Below are positions 16,638 to 26,574 of a stretch of DNA of 64,000 bases, piece after piece. A program made the translations under genes and the position numbers. The notes beneath the pieces were generated by a model. It saw only the letters and a program-made list of their open reading frames with translations, made no database searches and had not been told where the DNA came from. Source of the DNA: Clostridiales bacterium (GTDB lineage: Bacteria > Bacillota > Clostridia > Christensenellales > Borkfalkiaceae). The stretch lies in contig JAFLVP010000006.1 of assembly GCA_022508265.1 (NCBI GenBank), positions 1 to 64,000 on the forward strand. Direction: 5' to 3'. Every line of letters begins with the position of its first letter. Position 1 is the stretch's first letter.

Positions 16638-18764
16638 ATGGAACTACTCGATAAAATTCAAAAAAATTATAGCGAAAGCGACTGCAAAGTGCTGATGGAG
16701 GCATACAATTATGCCGAGGAGATGCATCGCGGGCAGAAACGGGCTTCCGGAGAGCCCTATTTTACCCACCCTTGCGCTGTAGCCGAAATTTTAGTTGATT
16801 TGGGGCTTGACGCTCCATCGGTAGCAGCCGCCTTTTTACACGACTTAATAGAGGATACTGCCGCAACAGAAGAAGATATATTAAAAAGATTCGGCAAAGA
16901 AATTTTAACACTTGTTGACGGAGTTACCAAACTCGATAAAATAAAATATCAAACGCACGAGGAAGAGGATGCTGAAAATTTCAGAAAAATTTTCGTGGCA
17001 ATGGCTAACGACGTGCGCGTTATCATCATAAAGCTTGCAGACAGACTGCACAATATGCGCTCGCTCAACTTCCTTTCCATCGAAAGACAGCAGCGTATTG
17101 CAAAGGAAACGCTTGAAATTTTCACGCCTCTTGCCGGCAGACTGGGTATCTCGCAGATTAAATGTGAGCTGGAAGATTTGTGCCTTAAATATCTCGAACC
17201 AGAGGCATACGAATTCCTCGTCGCTAATATTCATCAGGAACTAATCGAAAGGAATAATTTCGTTCAGTTCGTCGTGGATCAAATAAAAGAAATTCTGAAA
17301 GAGAGCAACGTCAAGGGCGAGGTAATTGGCAGGCCCAAGCACTTTTATTCCATATATCGCAAAATGAAAAAACACGATAAGCCCCTCGACCAGATTTACG
17401 ATTTAACGGCTGTCAGAGTAATTGTCAATACCAAAGAGGATTGTTACAACGTTATGGGCAAAATTCACGACAGGTGGAAGCCCGTACCCGGCAGAATAAA
17501 GGACTATATAGCTATGCCGAAGGTCAACGGCTATCAGTCGCTTCATACAACGGTCGTAACTAACTTCGGTCAGTTTTTCGAAATTCAGATACGCACCTAC
17601 GAAATGCATAAAATGGCGGAGTACGGAATTGCGGCGCACTGGAAATATAAGGAAAACAAGTCCAGCGAGAATAATTTCGACGCCCGCCTTTCCTGGATAC
17701 GCGACGTAATGGATTGGCAGGGGAGTATAAACGAGTCAAGGCAGTTCGTAGACAGTCTTAAAAACGACTTATACGATAAGGAACTTTTAGTGTTTACTCC
17801 GCACGGCAAAGTAATTTCTTTGCCCCTTGAAGCCACCCCCGTAGATTTCGCGTACGCAATTCACTCCGAGGTTGGCAACAAATGCGTGGGCGCCAAGGTC
17901 AACGGCAAAATGGTCGCCTTAAATTCCGTACTTACCACGGGCGACATAGTTGAAATTTTAACGCAGCAGAGCAGCCGCGGGCCCTCGTGGGATTGGCTCA
18001 AATTCGTAAAATCGGGCTCTACGAAAGCTAAAATAAGGCAGTTCTTCAAGCGCGAAATGAAGGAGGAGAACGTCAAAACGGGCAAGGCTATGCTCGAGGC
18101 CGAGGCGAAGAGAAAGGGCTATAATTTAAACGAGCTTTTAACCGAAAACTCTTTCCAAAAACTCTCAAACAAGCTCGTTTTCAGCTCAATTGAAGAAATG
18201 ATGGCGTCTGTCGGCTACGGTGCCGTGAGCGTCAATCAGGTCATTTTCAAACTCATTGACTACTATAAAAAGGAAATGCCCAAGCCCGTAAACGTTGTGG
18301 ATACGGGCAAAATCAAAACTCCTGCTGGTAGCGTTACCGTAGAGGGTATGGGCGGGCTTCTCGTTCGCTTTGCACACTGCTGCGATCCCGTTCCCGGCGA
18401 CGATATAGTGGGTTTTGTATCACACGGCAGGGGCGTTATAGTCCACAGAACGGACTGCCCCAATCTTAAAGATCTGGACAAAAACAGACTTCAACCCGCT
18501 TCTTGGACGGGCAATCTCGACGCCGAATTTATTGCGGGGCTTAAAATAGTTGCCGACAACGCCGATGGGGTTATGGTGTTTATTACGGGCGAGCTTGCAA
18601 TAATGCACCTTTCATTGACTCAGATAAACGGCAGGGTCAACAAGGATAAGCTTGTAGAGATTGATTTAAAAATTATTTTGAATAAGCGTTCGGATATCGA
18701 CCTTTTAATCAACAGACTTAAAAAGGATAAGCGCATAATAGACGTTTTCAGAACAGCTAATTAA
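16638..18764 (+). CDS. relA: Bifunctional (p)ppGpp synthetase/hydrolase RelA/SpoT
   Basis: This enzyme makes and breaks the stringent-response alarmone. Its 708 residues hold an HD hydrolase domain (HPCAVAEIL, then AAFLHDLIEDT), a synthetase domain with YDLTAVRVI and YQSLHTTV, a TGS domain (FTPHGKVISLPLEATPVDFAYAIH), a CC/zinc-finger-like CCDPVPGD region and a C-terminal ACT domain that is short. Both catalytic halves look intact, so it is probably bifunctional. It begins 2 bases after recJ without a clear ribosome site, suggesting coupling. Confidence 0.95.
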   Translation: MELLDKIQKNYSESDCKVLMEAYNYAEEMHRGQKRASGEPYFTHPCAVAEILVDLGLDAPSVAAAFLHDLIEDTAATEEDILKRFGKEILTLVDGVTKLDKIKYQTHEEEDAENFRKIFVAMANDVRVIIIKLADRLHNMRSLNFLSIERQQRIAKETLEIFTPLAGRLGISQIKCELEDLCLKYLEPEAYEFLVANIHQELIERNNFVQFVVDQIKEILKESNVKGEVIGRPKHFYSIYRKMKKHDKPLDQIYDLTAVRVIVNTKEDCYNVMGKIHDRWKPVPGRIKDYIAMPKVNGYQSLHTTVVTNFGQFFEIQIRTYEMHKMAEYGIAAHWKYKENKSSENNFDARLSWIRDVMDWQGSINESRQFVDSLKNDLYDKELLVFTPHGKVISLPLEATPVDFAYAIHSEVGNKCVGAKVNGKMVALNSVLTTGDIVEILTQQSSRGPSWDWLKFVKSGSTKAKIRQFFKREMKEENVKTGKAMLEAEAKRKGYNLNELLTENSFQKLSNKLVFSSIEEMMASVGYGAVSVNQVIFKLIDYYKKEMPKPVNVVDTGKIKTPAGSVTVEGMGGLLVRFAHCCDPVPGDDIVGFVSHGRGVIVHRTDCPNLKDLDKNRLQPASWTGNLDAEFIAGLKIVADNADGVMVFITGELAIMHLSLTQINGRVNKDKLVEIDLKIILNKRSDIDLLINRLKKDKRIIDVFRTAN

Positions 18765-18771
18765 GAAAAAA

Positions 18772-19386
18772 ATGAGCAATTTTAAAGTAATTAAAGTTTA
18801 TCCGTGCTCGTTTGCGAGCAACTCGTATATTCTTACTGCGGACGGAAAGACGGCGGTCGTCATAGACCCCTCGGAAGAGGGCATTTTCGCGCTCTGCAGT
18901 AAAAACGGGCTAAAATGCGAGTGCGCTCTTTTAACACACGGACATTTCGACCACATAGGCGGTTGCGGCGAGTTGTATAAAAACGGTGTTCCCATATATT
19001 GCGGAGAAAGAGAAAAAGAGCTAATCTTTTCAAGGGAATATCTCTCCATTTTCGGCGGCGTAAGCGTGCCGAAGTTCGAAATTGCGGGAACATTCAAAGA
19101 CGGCGACGAGGTGGAGCTCTTCGGCATAAAATTCAAGGTTTTGAAAACACCCGGACACACCGCTGGGAGCGTTACCTATCTTGCGGACGACTGCCTTTTT
19201 ACGGGCGACACGCTGTTTAAAGGAAGCGTCGGAAGAACGGATTTACCTTCGGGCGATTTTACAAAGATACTCGAAAGCGTTAAGAAATTGTCCGCACTTG
19301 CGGGCGACTACAAGGTCTATTGCGGGCACGAAGACGATACGACTTTGGAAAACGAAAGGGAGAATAACCCTTACTTAAATTGTTAA
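18772..19386 (+). CDS. Metallo-beta-lactamase-fold hydrolase (glyoxalase II-like)
   Basis: This 204-residue soluble protein has the binuclear metal motif THGHFDHIGG (H56, H58, D60, H61), a downstream TPGHTAGS histidine, the FTGDTLF aspartate and a late YCGHEDDT histidine. That is the complete ligand set of the glyoxalase II-like YcbL group. The true substrate cannot be read from sequence. It is shorter than classical GloB. It sits between relA and hemZ in a tight run, an order seen in many Clostridia. Confidence 0.88.
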   Translation: MSNFKVIKVYPCSFASNSYILTADGKTAVVIDPSEEGIFALCSKNGLKCECALLTHGHFDHIGGCGELYKNGVPIYCGEREKELIFSREYLSIFGGVSVPKFEIAGTFKDGDEVELFGIKFKVLKTPGHTAGSVTYLADDCLFTGDTLFKGSVGRTDLPSGDFTKILESVKKLSALAGDYKVYCGHEDDTTLENERENNPYLNC

Positions 19387-19387
19387 T

Positions 19388-20749
19388 ATGTTAAACACCA
19401 ACAGCGAATATCTCCGCCCCGAAATAATGGACGTACTTAGGGCTTTCAATGCCGAAAACGAGGACTTTACCCATTATTTTTCATGCTCGGGCGGAGAAAT
19501 TTTAAATTGCATAGAATACTGCGGCAAGATTTACGACTTTGCGGAAAAGTACGAGACGGAGGACGAAACCGAGCTTAAAAGGCTTATAAAACGCGCCTCA
19601 AAGCTCGCATTTTACAAGATTCTGTCGGAGGCAAAGGGTAGGCACCTCGCCTGGGGCGCCCTCACGGGCATACGCCCCACTAAGCTCGCGTATTCAGAGC
19701 TTTCGGCGGGCAGAGACTTCAAGCCTCTGTTTGAAAAATTCTGCGTTTCTCCCGAAAATATAGCCATCGTTGAAAGCATAATTAAAACCCAGCAGGGACT
19801 GCACGGGCGGGGCGGGCAGGACTTGTATATAGGCGTTCCTTTTTGCCCCACAAAGTGCGAATACTGCTCGTTTATTACTGCGCCCATTGAAAAAACGAGA
19901 GTTTATGTCGAGAAATATATAGAATGTCTCGTGCGCGAGATATATTCCGTTAAAGAATTTATTACAGAATTGCGCTCGGTGTATATAGGCGGCGGAACGC
20001 CTTTTGTGCTCGACTGCAATCAACTTGAAAAAATTTACTCGGCTTTAAGAGATATATTGCCGAAATATATAGAATACACGGTAGAGGCGGGCAGGCCCGA
20101 CGTTTTTTCCGAGGACAAGCTCAAACTTTCCAAGGACTTTGGCGTGACGAGAATTTGCGTAAATCCGCAGTCGTTCAGCGATAAAACGCTTGAAAAAATA
20201 GGCAGAAAGCACACAGCCGTACAGACCTTAAAAGCCTACGAAATGGCGCAAAAGTACGGTTTTGATATAAATATCGATTTAATTGCGGGACTTGCCGACG
20301 AAAACGCAAAGGACTTTGAAAATTCGCTTGCAACGGCTATAAAATTGAGCCCTGCAAATATAACTGTTCACACTCTTTCGCTTAAATCGGGCGCAAAACT
20401 CAAAGAAAACGTAGAAAGGCTCAATATCGCCGAGATTTCTGAAATGATTGCAATATCCCGAAAACTCTTATTTGAGGCAGGATACGCGCCCTATTATCTT
20501 TACAGACAGAAGTATCAGGCGGGCGGGCTTGAAAACACGGGCTGGACAAAGTCGAACAAGGCGTGCCTTTACAATATAGACGTAATGGAAGAGATTTCAA
20601 GCAACGTCGCAGTAGGCGCAAATTCTATCTCAAAAAGGCTATTTGAAGAGGGGGACAGAATAGAGCGCTACGCCGTTCCCAAGGACATTTCTACATATAT
20701 CAGCAAAATCGATAAAATAATCACCGAAAGACAACAATTTTTTAAGTAA
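19388..20749 (+). CDS. hemZ: Coproporphyrinogen dehydrogenase-like radical SAM protein HemZ
   Basis: HemZ belongs to the oxygen-independent coproporphyrinogen III oxidase group. The 453 residues start with about 145 of the Firmicute HemZ N-terminal domain, then the radical SAM motif C153-PTK-C157-EY-C160, followed by YIGGGTP and the RPDVF segment. Many members of this group have no proven haem role, and no other haem genes are here. The ATG lies one base after the preceding stop and lacks a Shine-Dalgarno sequence, so coupled translation is likely. Confidence 0.88.
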   Translation: MLNTNSEYLRPEIMDVLRAFNAENEDFTHYFSCSGGEILNCIEYCGKIYDFAEKYETEDETELKRLIKRASKLAFYKILSEAKGRHLAWGALTGIRPTKLAYSELSAGRDFKPLFEKFCVSPENIAIVESIIKTQQGLHGRGGQDLYIGVPFCPTKCEYCSFITAPIEKTRVYVEKYIECLVREIYSVKEFITELRSVYIGGGTPFVLDCNQLEKIYSALRDILPKYIEYTVEAGRPDVFSEDKLKLSKDFGVTRICVNPQSFSDKTLEKIGRKHTAVQTLKAYEMAQKYGFDINIDLIAGLADENAKDFENSLATAIKLSPANITVHTLSLKSGAKLKENVERLNIAEISEMIAISRKLLFEAGYAPYYLYRQKYQAGGLENTGWTKSNKACLYNIDVMEEISSNVAVGANSISKRLFEEGDRIERYAVPKDISTYISKIDKIITERQQFFK

Positions 20750-20783
20750 AATAAAACACGGTATCAATATTTGTGATAAATAC

Positions 20784-20812
20784 TTAACAATCATAATAGC
20801 TGTGACTATCAT
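20784..20812 (+). promoter_or_regulatory. Putative promoter of the 20841 gene
   Basis: TTAACA (20784-20789), a 17-base spacer and TATCAT (20807-20812), about 29 bases before the ATG. Each box has one or two departures from consensus. Confidence 0.45.
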
Positions 20813-20840
20813 ATTAATACAATTTGCAAGGAGAAAACGT

Positions 20841-21143
20841 ATGCAAAAGGTAATTACGATAAGGGCATCTAAAAGAAATTTGGATGCAAAACTGAACGAA
20901 TGTGCTCAAAGAGGATGGAAAGTAGTCAGTGTATCAAAGGGTCAAGTAGTTGGTTTTGCGTATGAGTGGACGGTACTTTTAGAAATTCCCGATGACGCCG
21001 ACACACAAAAGGCAGTAAATGAATTTGGGTCTTCAAAAAGTGTTTTCAATAATAGTGTCTATATAAGACTATTTTCTGTAATAGTGTCTTTAATATTATT
21101 GGGTATAGGACTTGTTTTCGTTTACTTAAAGAAATTTTTTTAA
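20841..21143 (+). CDS. Small protein with DUF4177-like fold and a membrane anchor
   Basis: I start it at 20841, where AAGGAG stands 7 bases ahead; the track's 20802 start lies upstream of that site. The 100 residues begin with a short alpha/beta region (LNECAQRGWKVVSVS, then YEWTVLLE) resembling the one-domain DUF4177 proteins, and end with one hydrophobic helix (SVIVSLILLGIGLVFVY) and basic residues. Function unknown. It appears to be a single-gene unit between hemZ and rpsO. Confidence 0.65.
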   Translation: MQKVITIRASKRNLDAKLNECAQRGWKVVSVSKGQVVGFAYEWTVLLEIPDDADTQKAVNEFGSSKSVFNNSVYIRLFSVIVSLILLGIGLVFVYLKKFF

Positions 21144-21157
21144 GTAGGTTAAATTTG

Positions 21158-21186
21158 TTGCTATTTTTATTCTGCTGTGCTAAAAT
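21158..21186 (+). promoter_or_regulatory. Promoter of rpsO
   Basis: TTGCTA (21158-21163), a 17-base spacer and TAAAAT (21181-21186). The leader would be about 74 bases with inverted repeats, the right place for a ribosomal protein S15 autoregulatory structure, though none can be proven by eye. Confidence 0.7.
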
Positions 21187-21266
21187 AATTGATGTTACGG
21201 CTACAAGGCGGTACGAATACTCAACGGCTGACTTTGTTGCCCGCAAATAGTTCCATAGGAGGATAA

Positions 21267-21527
21267 ATGCAAATGGAAAAGTCTGAAATTATTGCAAAGT
21301 ACGCTCTTAAAGAGGGAGATACGGGTTCGCCCGAAGTGCAGATTGCACTTTTGACGGAGAGAATAAACCACCTCAACGAGCATCTTAAAGAGCACATTCA
21401 CGACAATCATTCACGTCGCGGACTTTTAAAGATGGTCGGCCGCCGTCGCGGACTTTTGGACTATCTTAAAAGCAAGGATATCGAAAGATACCGTGCTATA
21501 ATCGCAGCACTCAATTTGAGAAAGTAA
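21267..21527 (+). CDS. rpsO: 30S ribosomal protein S15
   Basis: S15 binds 16S rRNA early in assembly of the small subunit platform. The family signature is clear: [17 protein letters not shown] and [20 protein letters not shown]. Two in-frame ATGs, at 21267 and 21273, lie 4 and 10 bases after AGGAGG; the second (MEKSEII, 84 residues) is close to the normal S15 length, so either may be used. pnp follows after a terminator, the classic rpsO-pnp pair. S15 represses its own mRNA in several bacteria. Confidence 0.96.
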   Translation: MQMEKSEIIAKYALKEGDTGSPEVQIALLTERINHLNEHLKEHIHDNHSRRGLLKMVGRRRGLLDYLKSKDIERYRAIIAALNLRK

Positions 21528-21531
21528 AATA

Positions 21532-21567
21532 AAAAGGGGCGGGGCTTTTATAAACTCGCCCTTTTTT
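21532..21567 (+). terminator. Terminator between rpsO and pnp
   Basis: A GGGCG/CGCCC stem extended by A-T pairs is followed by TTTTTT. Partial read-through may feed pnp. Confidence 0.7.
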
Positions 21568-21633
21568 AATAGTTTAAGAAAAATTTCGTCCGTAACGGGC
21601 GTTGCGGACACAAGAACAGAGAAGGAGACAGGT

Positions 21634-23727
21634 ATGAATTTTAAACAGTTTTCACTTGAAATCGGTGGCAGAACAGTCACGATTGAAACAGGCAAATACG
21701 CAGAGCAAACAAACGGCTCGTGCGTGGTAAGATGCGGCGAAACGGCGGTAATGGTGTCGGTATGTATGTCGGCTGCTCCCCGCGACGGTATGGATTTCTT
21801 CCCGTTGCAGGTAGACTATGACGAGAAAATGTACGCTATCGGCAAAATCCCCGGCGGCTTCAAGCGCAGAGAGGGCAGGGCAAGCGACAAGGCAATACTC
21901 ACGGCAAGACTTATCGACAGACCTCTTCGTCCGCTTTTCCCCAAGGGTCTTTTCAACGACGTAGTAGTTACGGCGCAGGCAATCTCGGTTGAACCCGATA
22001 TCTCGCCCGAACCCCTTGCAATGATAGGCTCGTCAGTAGCCATTGCAATTTCGGATATTCCTTGGGCAGGACCTACGGGCTCGGTAGTCGTCGGAATGGT
22101 AGACGGCAAATACGTTATCAATCCCGACCTTGCACAGCGTGAAGCCAGCGCAATTCATCTCAATCTTGCGGGCACTAAAGACGCAATACTTATGATTGAG
22201 GCTGGCGCAAACGAAGTTACCAACGACGAAATGGTAGGCGCAATTACCTACGGTTTCGAAGAAATTAAAAAGATTTGTACGTTTATCGAGAACGAAATCG
22301 TTCCCGTAGTCGGCAAAAAGAAGCTTGAAATCGAGCTTTACCACATTCCCGAAGAGCTTGACAAGGCAGTAAGGGAGTACGCTTCGGCTAAAATCGATTA
22401 CGCTATCGACACCTTCGACAGACAGGAGAGAGAAGTTAGACAGGAAGCCGCAGAGAAAGAGGTTTTGGAGCATTTTGCAACCATTTATCCCGAAAATACT
22501 CGCGAAATTAAGGACAGCCTTTACTATCTTACAAAGGAAAAGGTTCGCGCTAAAATATTCGACAAGGGCATTCGTCCCGACGGCAGAGGTCTTAAAGACG
22601 TTCGTCCCATCTGGTGCGAAAGAGGCGTTCTTCCCCGTGTACACGGTTCTGCTGTGTTCACGAGAGGACAAACCCAAACCCTTACAACCTGCACACTCGG
22701 CATGATGACGGATGCGCAGAAGCTCGAAGGACTCGACGAAGAAACTTCAAAGAGATATATGCACCAGTATAACTTTCCCGGCTACTGCACGGGCGAGGCT
22801 AAGGCGCTCCGTTCCCCCGGCAGACGCGAAATCGGACACGGCGCACTTGCAGAACGTGCTCTCATTCCCGTAATTCCCGACGAGGACAGCTTCCCTTACG
22901 CTATAAGAGTTGTCAACGACATTCTCTCGTCCAACGGTTCGTCGTCAATGGCTTCGGTGTGCGGTTCTACTATGGCGCTTATGGACGCAGGCGTTCCCAT
23001 CAAGGCACCCGTTGCGGGCGTTGCTATGGGTCTTATCAAAAATCAGGAAACGGGCGAGTTCAAGGTCCTTACGGATATTCAGGGACTTGAAGACTTCCTC
23101 GGCGATATGGACTTCAAGGTTGCGGGTACTCAAAAGGGTATAACCGCAATTCAGATGGATATCAAAATCAAGGGCATTTCCGAAGAGATTATGCACACCG
23201 CAATCAATCAGGCGAACGAGGGCAGACAGTTCATTCTCTCCAAAATGCTTGAATGTGTTCCCGAAGTTGCGCCTCAGCTCTCCGTATACGCACCTAAGAT
23301 TATCGGATTCCAGATTGATCCCGACAAGATTGGCGACGTCATCGGCAAGCAGGGCTGCGTAATCAAGAAGATTATGGAAGAAACGGGCACGGAGATTGAG
23401 TTCAACGAGGACGACAGCGGCAGAGGCTATATCTCCTGCGTAGGTCCTATCGAAAACGCAGAGAGAGCAAAGGCTATAATTATGAGTATTGCTCACGACC
23501 CCGAAGTAGGCGATATGTTCGTAGGAACGGTCGTAAGAATTATCAATTTCGGCGCGTTCGTAGAATTTGCACCCGGCAAAGACGGTATGATTCACATTTC
23601 CAAGCTTTCCAACAAGCGCGTTGAAAAGGTAGAGGACGTCGTTAAAATCGGCGACACCGTAAAGGTAGAAATCATTAAAATCGGCGACAAGGGCATCGAC
23701 TTGAAGCTCCTCGAAAAGCTTTCATAA
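21634..23727 (+). CDS. pnp: Polyribonucleotide nucleotidyltransferase (PNPase)
   Basis: PNPase degrades RNA 3' to 5' with phosphate. The 697 residues contain two RNase PH domains (1-220 and about 300-540), an alpha-helical linker, a KH domain (PDKIGDVIGKQGCVIKKI, near 560-580) and a C-terminal S1 domain (GTVVRIINFGAFVEF). The catalytic-half motif SSNGSSSMASVCG is intact. A strong ribosome site (GAAGGAGAC) precedes the ATG. It follows rpsO, as in most bacteria. Confidence 0.97.
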   Translation: MNFKQFSLEIGGRTVTIETGKYAEQTNGSCVVRCGETAVMVSVCMSAAPRDGMDFFPLQVDYDEKMYAIGKIPGGFKRREGRASDKAILTARLIDRPLRPLFPKGLFNDVVVTAQAISVEPDISPEPLAMIGSSVAIAISDIPWAGPTGSVVVGMVDGKYVINPDLAQREASAIHLNLAGTKDAILMIEAGANEVTNDEMVGAITYGFEEIKKICTFIENEIVPVVGKKKLEIELYHIPEELDKAVREYASAKIDYAIDTFDRQEREVRQEAAEKEVLEHFATIYPENTREIKDSLYYLTKEKVRAKIFDKGIRPDGRGLKDVRPIWCERGVLPRVHGSAVFTRGQTQTLTTCTLGMMTDAQKLEGLDEETSKRYMHQYNFPGYCTGEAKALRSPGRREIGHGALAERALIPVIPDEDSFPYAIRVVNDILSSNGSSSMASVCGSTMALMDAGVPIKAPVAGVAMGLIKNQETGEFKVLTDIQGLEDFLGDMDFKVAGTQKGITAIQMDIKIKGISEEIMHTAINQANEGRQFILSKMLECVPEVAPQLSVYAPKIIGFQIDPDKIGDVIGKQGCVIKKIMEETGTEIEFNEDDSGRGYISCVGPIENAERAKAIIMSIAHDPEVGDMFVGTVVRIINFGAFVEFAPGKDGMIHISKLSNKRVEKVEDVVKIGDTVKVEIIKIGDKGIDLKLLEKLS

Positions 23728-23745
23728 TTAAAATAAAATGCTTTT

Positions 23746-23786
23746 AAGAGCAATGAGAAAATATCTCATTGCTCTTGTTTTTATTT
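23746..23786 (+). terminator. Terminator after pnp
   Basis: A perfect 13-bp stem AAGAGCAATGAGA/TCTCATTGCTCTT is followed by GTTTTTATTTTT. Confidence 0.85.
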
Positions 23787-23929
23787 TTGATTTGTGATAA
23801 AATGATTGTAAAAAAAATAGTAATTTAGCGGAGAATGGTCGAGTAGCATAAAAAATTGTGTCAATAGATTGCGATTTACCTAAGTTCATAATATTCTACC
23901 CAAATTCGACAAGGTTGAACCTACGGTAT

Positions 23930-23959
23930 TTGACAATGCGCTTCATTTCCATATAGAAT
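23930..23959 (+). promoter_or_regulatory. Promoter of the 23980 XRE gene
   Basis: TTGACA (23930-23935), an 18-base spacer and TAGAAT (23954-23959), close to the ATG at 23980. The predicted leader is about 14 bases and still holds AAGGAGGG. Confidence 0.65.
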
Positions 23960-23979
23960 GTATGAAAAAGGAGGGAGAT

Positions 23980-24441
23980 ATGAACGAATTCGGAAACTAT
24001 TTATATTCACTTCGTAAAAGCAAGGGGATGACCCAACAAGAGCTTGCCGATAAGCTCGGTGTAACGAACAAGGCTGTTTCCAAATGGGAGACGGGCGAGG
24101 CATATCCAGAAACGGCGCAACTCATTCCTCTATCGGATATCTTCGGTGTGACGGTGGACGATTTGCTCCGCGGTAAGGAGGAAGCGCTTCGGGAGACAAA
24201 GCAAACATCCGAATTACTCAGTGAAGAGCAGGAATCTATTCAGTCCGAGAAGAAGAAATTTCGTTCGCTTGGTAAAATGATTAGCACCATCATAATGTTA
24301 TCGGCAACTGCAATTTATCTTTTGCTTGGTTTTGTATGGGAGCTTTGGCATCCCGGTTGGGTAGTATTTCCTGTGGGCGGAATTTTGTGTGGCATTATAT
24401 CGGCAATATTCAATTCGGCGATATACAACAAAGAACGATAA
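23980..24441 (+). CDS. XRE-family regulator with a C-terminal membrane domain
   Basis: AAGGAGGG lies 4 bases before the ATG at 23980, so this start is preferred over the track's 23962. The 153 residues begin with a helix-turn-helix (GMTQQELADKLGVTNKAVSKWETGEAYP), then a charged linker, then two hydrophobic helices (about 100-123 and 127-148). Membrane-anchored XRE proteins are common in Firmicutes; their signals are mostly unknown. No obvious target gene is adjacent. Confidence 0.8.
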   Translation: MNEFGNYLYSLRKSKGMTQQELADKLGVTNKAVSKWETGEAYPETAQLIPLSDIFGVTVDDLLRGKEEALRETKQTSELLSEEQESIQSEKKKFRSLGKMISTIIMLSATAIYLLLGFVWELWHPGWVVFPVGGILCGIISAIFNSAIYNKER

Positions 24442-24479
24442 ATTTTAATTTAGCGCTTAATTTTTTTAAATAAATAAAG

Positions 24480-24507
24480 CTCGACTGTTACCGCGGTCGG
24501 GTTTTTT
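24480..24507 (+). terminator. Terminator-like hairpin before uvrB
   Basis: A 6-bp stem CTCGAC/GTCGGG with a ten-base loop is followed by TTTTTTATTTTTT. Confidence 0.5.
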
Positions 24508-24567
24508 ATTTTTTGCGTGTAAAATAAAAACAAAAGTTTATTTTATAATAAAACGGCGTTCAAACAG

Positions 24568-24596
24568 TTGTAAAATATTATAAAAAAGGTTATAAT
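24568..24596 (+). promoter_or_regulatory. Promoter of uvrBA placing the start point at the ATG
   Basis: TTGTAA (24568-24573), a 17-base spacer and a perfect TATAAT (24591-24596). The uvrB ATG begins 11 bases after the -10 box, leaving a leader of about four bases or none. Confidence 0.7.
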
Positions 24597-24606
24597 TTTA
24601 AAGGTT

Positions 24607-26574
24607 ATGAAATTCGAATTACACTCAAAATTTGAACCCACGGGCGACCAGCCGCAGGCTATCGAAAGCCTGACGGAGGGCGTTTTAGACGGCGTCAGAA
24701 CGCAGGTTTTAGTGGGCGTTACGGGCAGCGGTAAGACGTTCACAATGGCTAACGTCATTAAAAACGTAAACCGCCCTACGCTTGTAATTGCGCACAATAA
24801 GACGCTTGCGGCGCAGCTTTGCAACGAGTTCAAGGAGTTTTTTCCCAACAACCGCGTTGAGTATTTCGTTTCATATTACGACTATTATCAGCCCGAAAGC
24901 TACATTCCCTCGTCGGACACCTATATCGAAAAGGATATGAGCTTGAACGACGAGATAGATAAACTCCGCAACTCGGCTACAAGCTCGCTCGGCGAGCGGG
25001 AGGACGTCATAGTCGTCGCCTCTGTAAGCTGTATTTACGGACTCGGCGCGCCCGAAGAATATTTCCGTCTTGCAATCTCGTTGCGGCCAGGAATGGAGCT
25101 TGAACGCGACGCCTTACTTCGAAGATTGGTCGAAATCCAGTACGTAAGAAGGGACATAGATTTTCAACGTTCGTCCTTCCGCGTTCGCGGCGACACAGTG
25201 GAGATTTTTCCCGCCAGCAACTCGGAAATAGCAATACGTGTTGAGTTTTTCGGCGATGAAATAGATAGAATTTGCGAAGAAGAGGCACTTACAGGCAACG
25301 TAATTTCGGAGCTTAAACACGTTTTAATCTTCCCCGCAAGCCAGTACGCCGTAGGTTCTGACAAGATGAAGACGGCGCTCTCTATGATAGAGCGCGATAT
25401 GTACGACGAGGTCAAGGCGTTTAAGGACGACGGAAAACTTTTAGAGGCTCAGAGGCTTGAACAGCGCACGACCTACGACCTTGAAATGATGCGGGAAATA
25501 GGCTATTGCAGCGGCGTTGAAAATTACAGCAGATATTTTGACGGCAGACTTCCGAACGAGCCGTCTTTCACACTTTTGGACTATTTCCCCGCGGGCAAAT
25601 TCCTTGTCTTTATCGACGAAAGTCATATGACAATTCCCCAGATAAGGGCAATGTACCACGGCGACCGCTCGCGCAAGGAAAACCTTGTAAATTACGGTTT
25701 CCGCCTAAAAGCGGCGTACGACAACAGACCGCTCACGTTCGAAGAGTTTGACGCCCGCGTTCCCCAGCTTATCTGCGTTTCGGCAACGCCAGCGCCTTAC
25801 GAAATGGAACAGGCGGGCAACGTGGTAGAGCAAATCATCCGCCCGACGGGACTTGTAGATCCAGAAGTTGAAATCCGCCCTACAAAAACGCAGATTGACG
25901 ACCTTTTGGGCGAGATTAAAGGCGTAATTGTAAATGGCGGCAGAGTTCTCGTTACGACGATGACCAAGCGTATGGCGGAGAGCCTCACGGACTTTTTAAA
26001 GGAGCACGGGCTCAAAGTCAGATATATGCACAGCGATATAGACGCGTTGGAGCGCATCGACATAGTAAACGGACTCCGAAGCGGCGAATTTGACGTCCTT
26101 TGCGGCATAAATCTACTCCGCGAAGGGCTTGACTTGCCCGAAGTTCGGCTTGTCGCCATTCTTGACGCCGACAAAGAGGGTTTTTTAAGAAGCGAAACTT
26201 CGCTCGTGCAGACCATAGGCAGAGCGGCGCGAAATGCAGACGGCAAGGTTATAATGTACGCCGACACGATAACCGGCAGTATGAAACGCGCGATTGACGA
26301 AACCAACCGCCGCAGAAAAATTCAGTCCGAATACAATAAAGAACACGGAATTGTTCCCAAAACCATAATCAAAGAAGTCAAAAATTCCATAGGAATTACG
26401 GGCAAAAAGACGGTCGGCGACGATATAAAGCTCGCCGATATTCCCAACGAGATTGAAAAGCTCAAAGCTTTAATGAAAGTTGCTTCTTCGCAGCTCGATT
26501 TCGAAAGAGCGATTGAAATACGCGACACAATTTCGCAGTTAAAAAAGAAACTCCAAAAAAGTAAAAGGCAATGA
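24607..26574 (+). CDS. uvrB: Excinuclease ABC subunit UvrB
   Basis: UvrB verifies damage in nucleotide excision repair. The 655 residues start with the family N-terminus ([14 protein letters not shown]), Walker [10 protein letters not shown] (37-45), the DNA-threading beta-hairpin [15 protein letters not shown], the helicase motifs ([40 protein letters not shown]) and a C-terminal UVR helix pair that binds UvrC. The start fits the family exactly and has only AAAGG, one to four bases away, before it. The stop overlaps the uvrA ATG by 4 bases. Confidence 0.97.
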   Translation: MKFELHSKFEPTGDQPQAIESLTEGVLDGVRTQVLVGVTGSGKTFTMANVIKNVNRPTLVIAHNKTLAAQLCNEFKEFFPNNRVEYFVSYYDYYQPESYIPSSDTYIEKDMSLNDEIDKLRNSATSSLGEREDVIVVASVSCIYGLGAPEEYFRLAISLRPGMELERDALLRRLVEIQYVRRDIDFQRSSFRVRGDTVEIFPASNSEIAIRVEFFGDEIDRICEEEALTGNVISELKHVLIFPASQYAVGSDKMKTALSMIERDMYDEVKAFKDDGKLLEAQRLEQRTTYDLEMMREIGYCSGVENYSRYFDGRLPNEPSFTLLDYFPAGKFLVFIDESHMTIPQIRAMYHGDRSRKENLVNYGFRLKAAYDNRPLTFEEFDARVPQLICVSATPAPYEMEQAGNVVEQIIRPTGLVDPEVEIRPTKTQIDDLLGEIKGVIVNGGRVLVTTMTKRMAESLTDFLKEHGLKVRYMHSDIDALERIDIVNGLRSGEFDVLCGINLLREGLDLPEVRLVAILDADKEGFLRSETSLVQTIGRAARNADGKVIMYADTITGSMKRAIDETNRRRKIQSEYNKEHGIVPKTIIKEVKNSIGITGKKTVGDDIKLADIPNEIEKLKALMKVASSQLDFERAIEIRDTISQLKKKLQKSKRQ

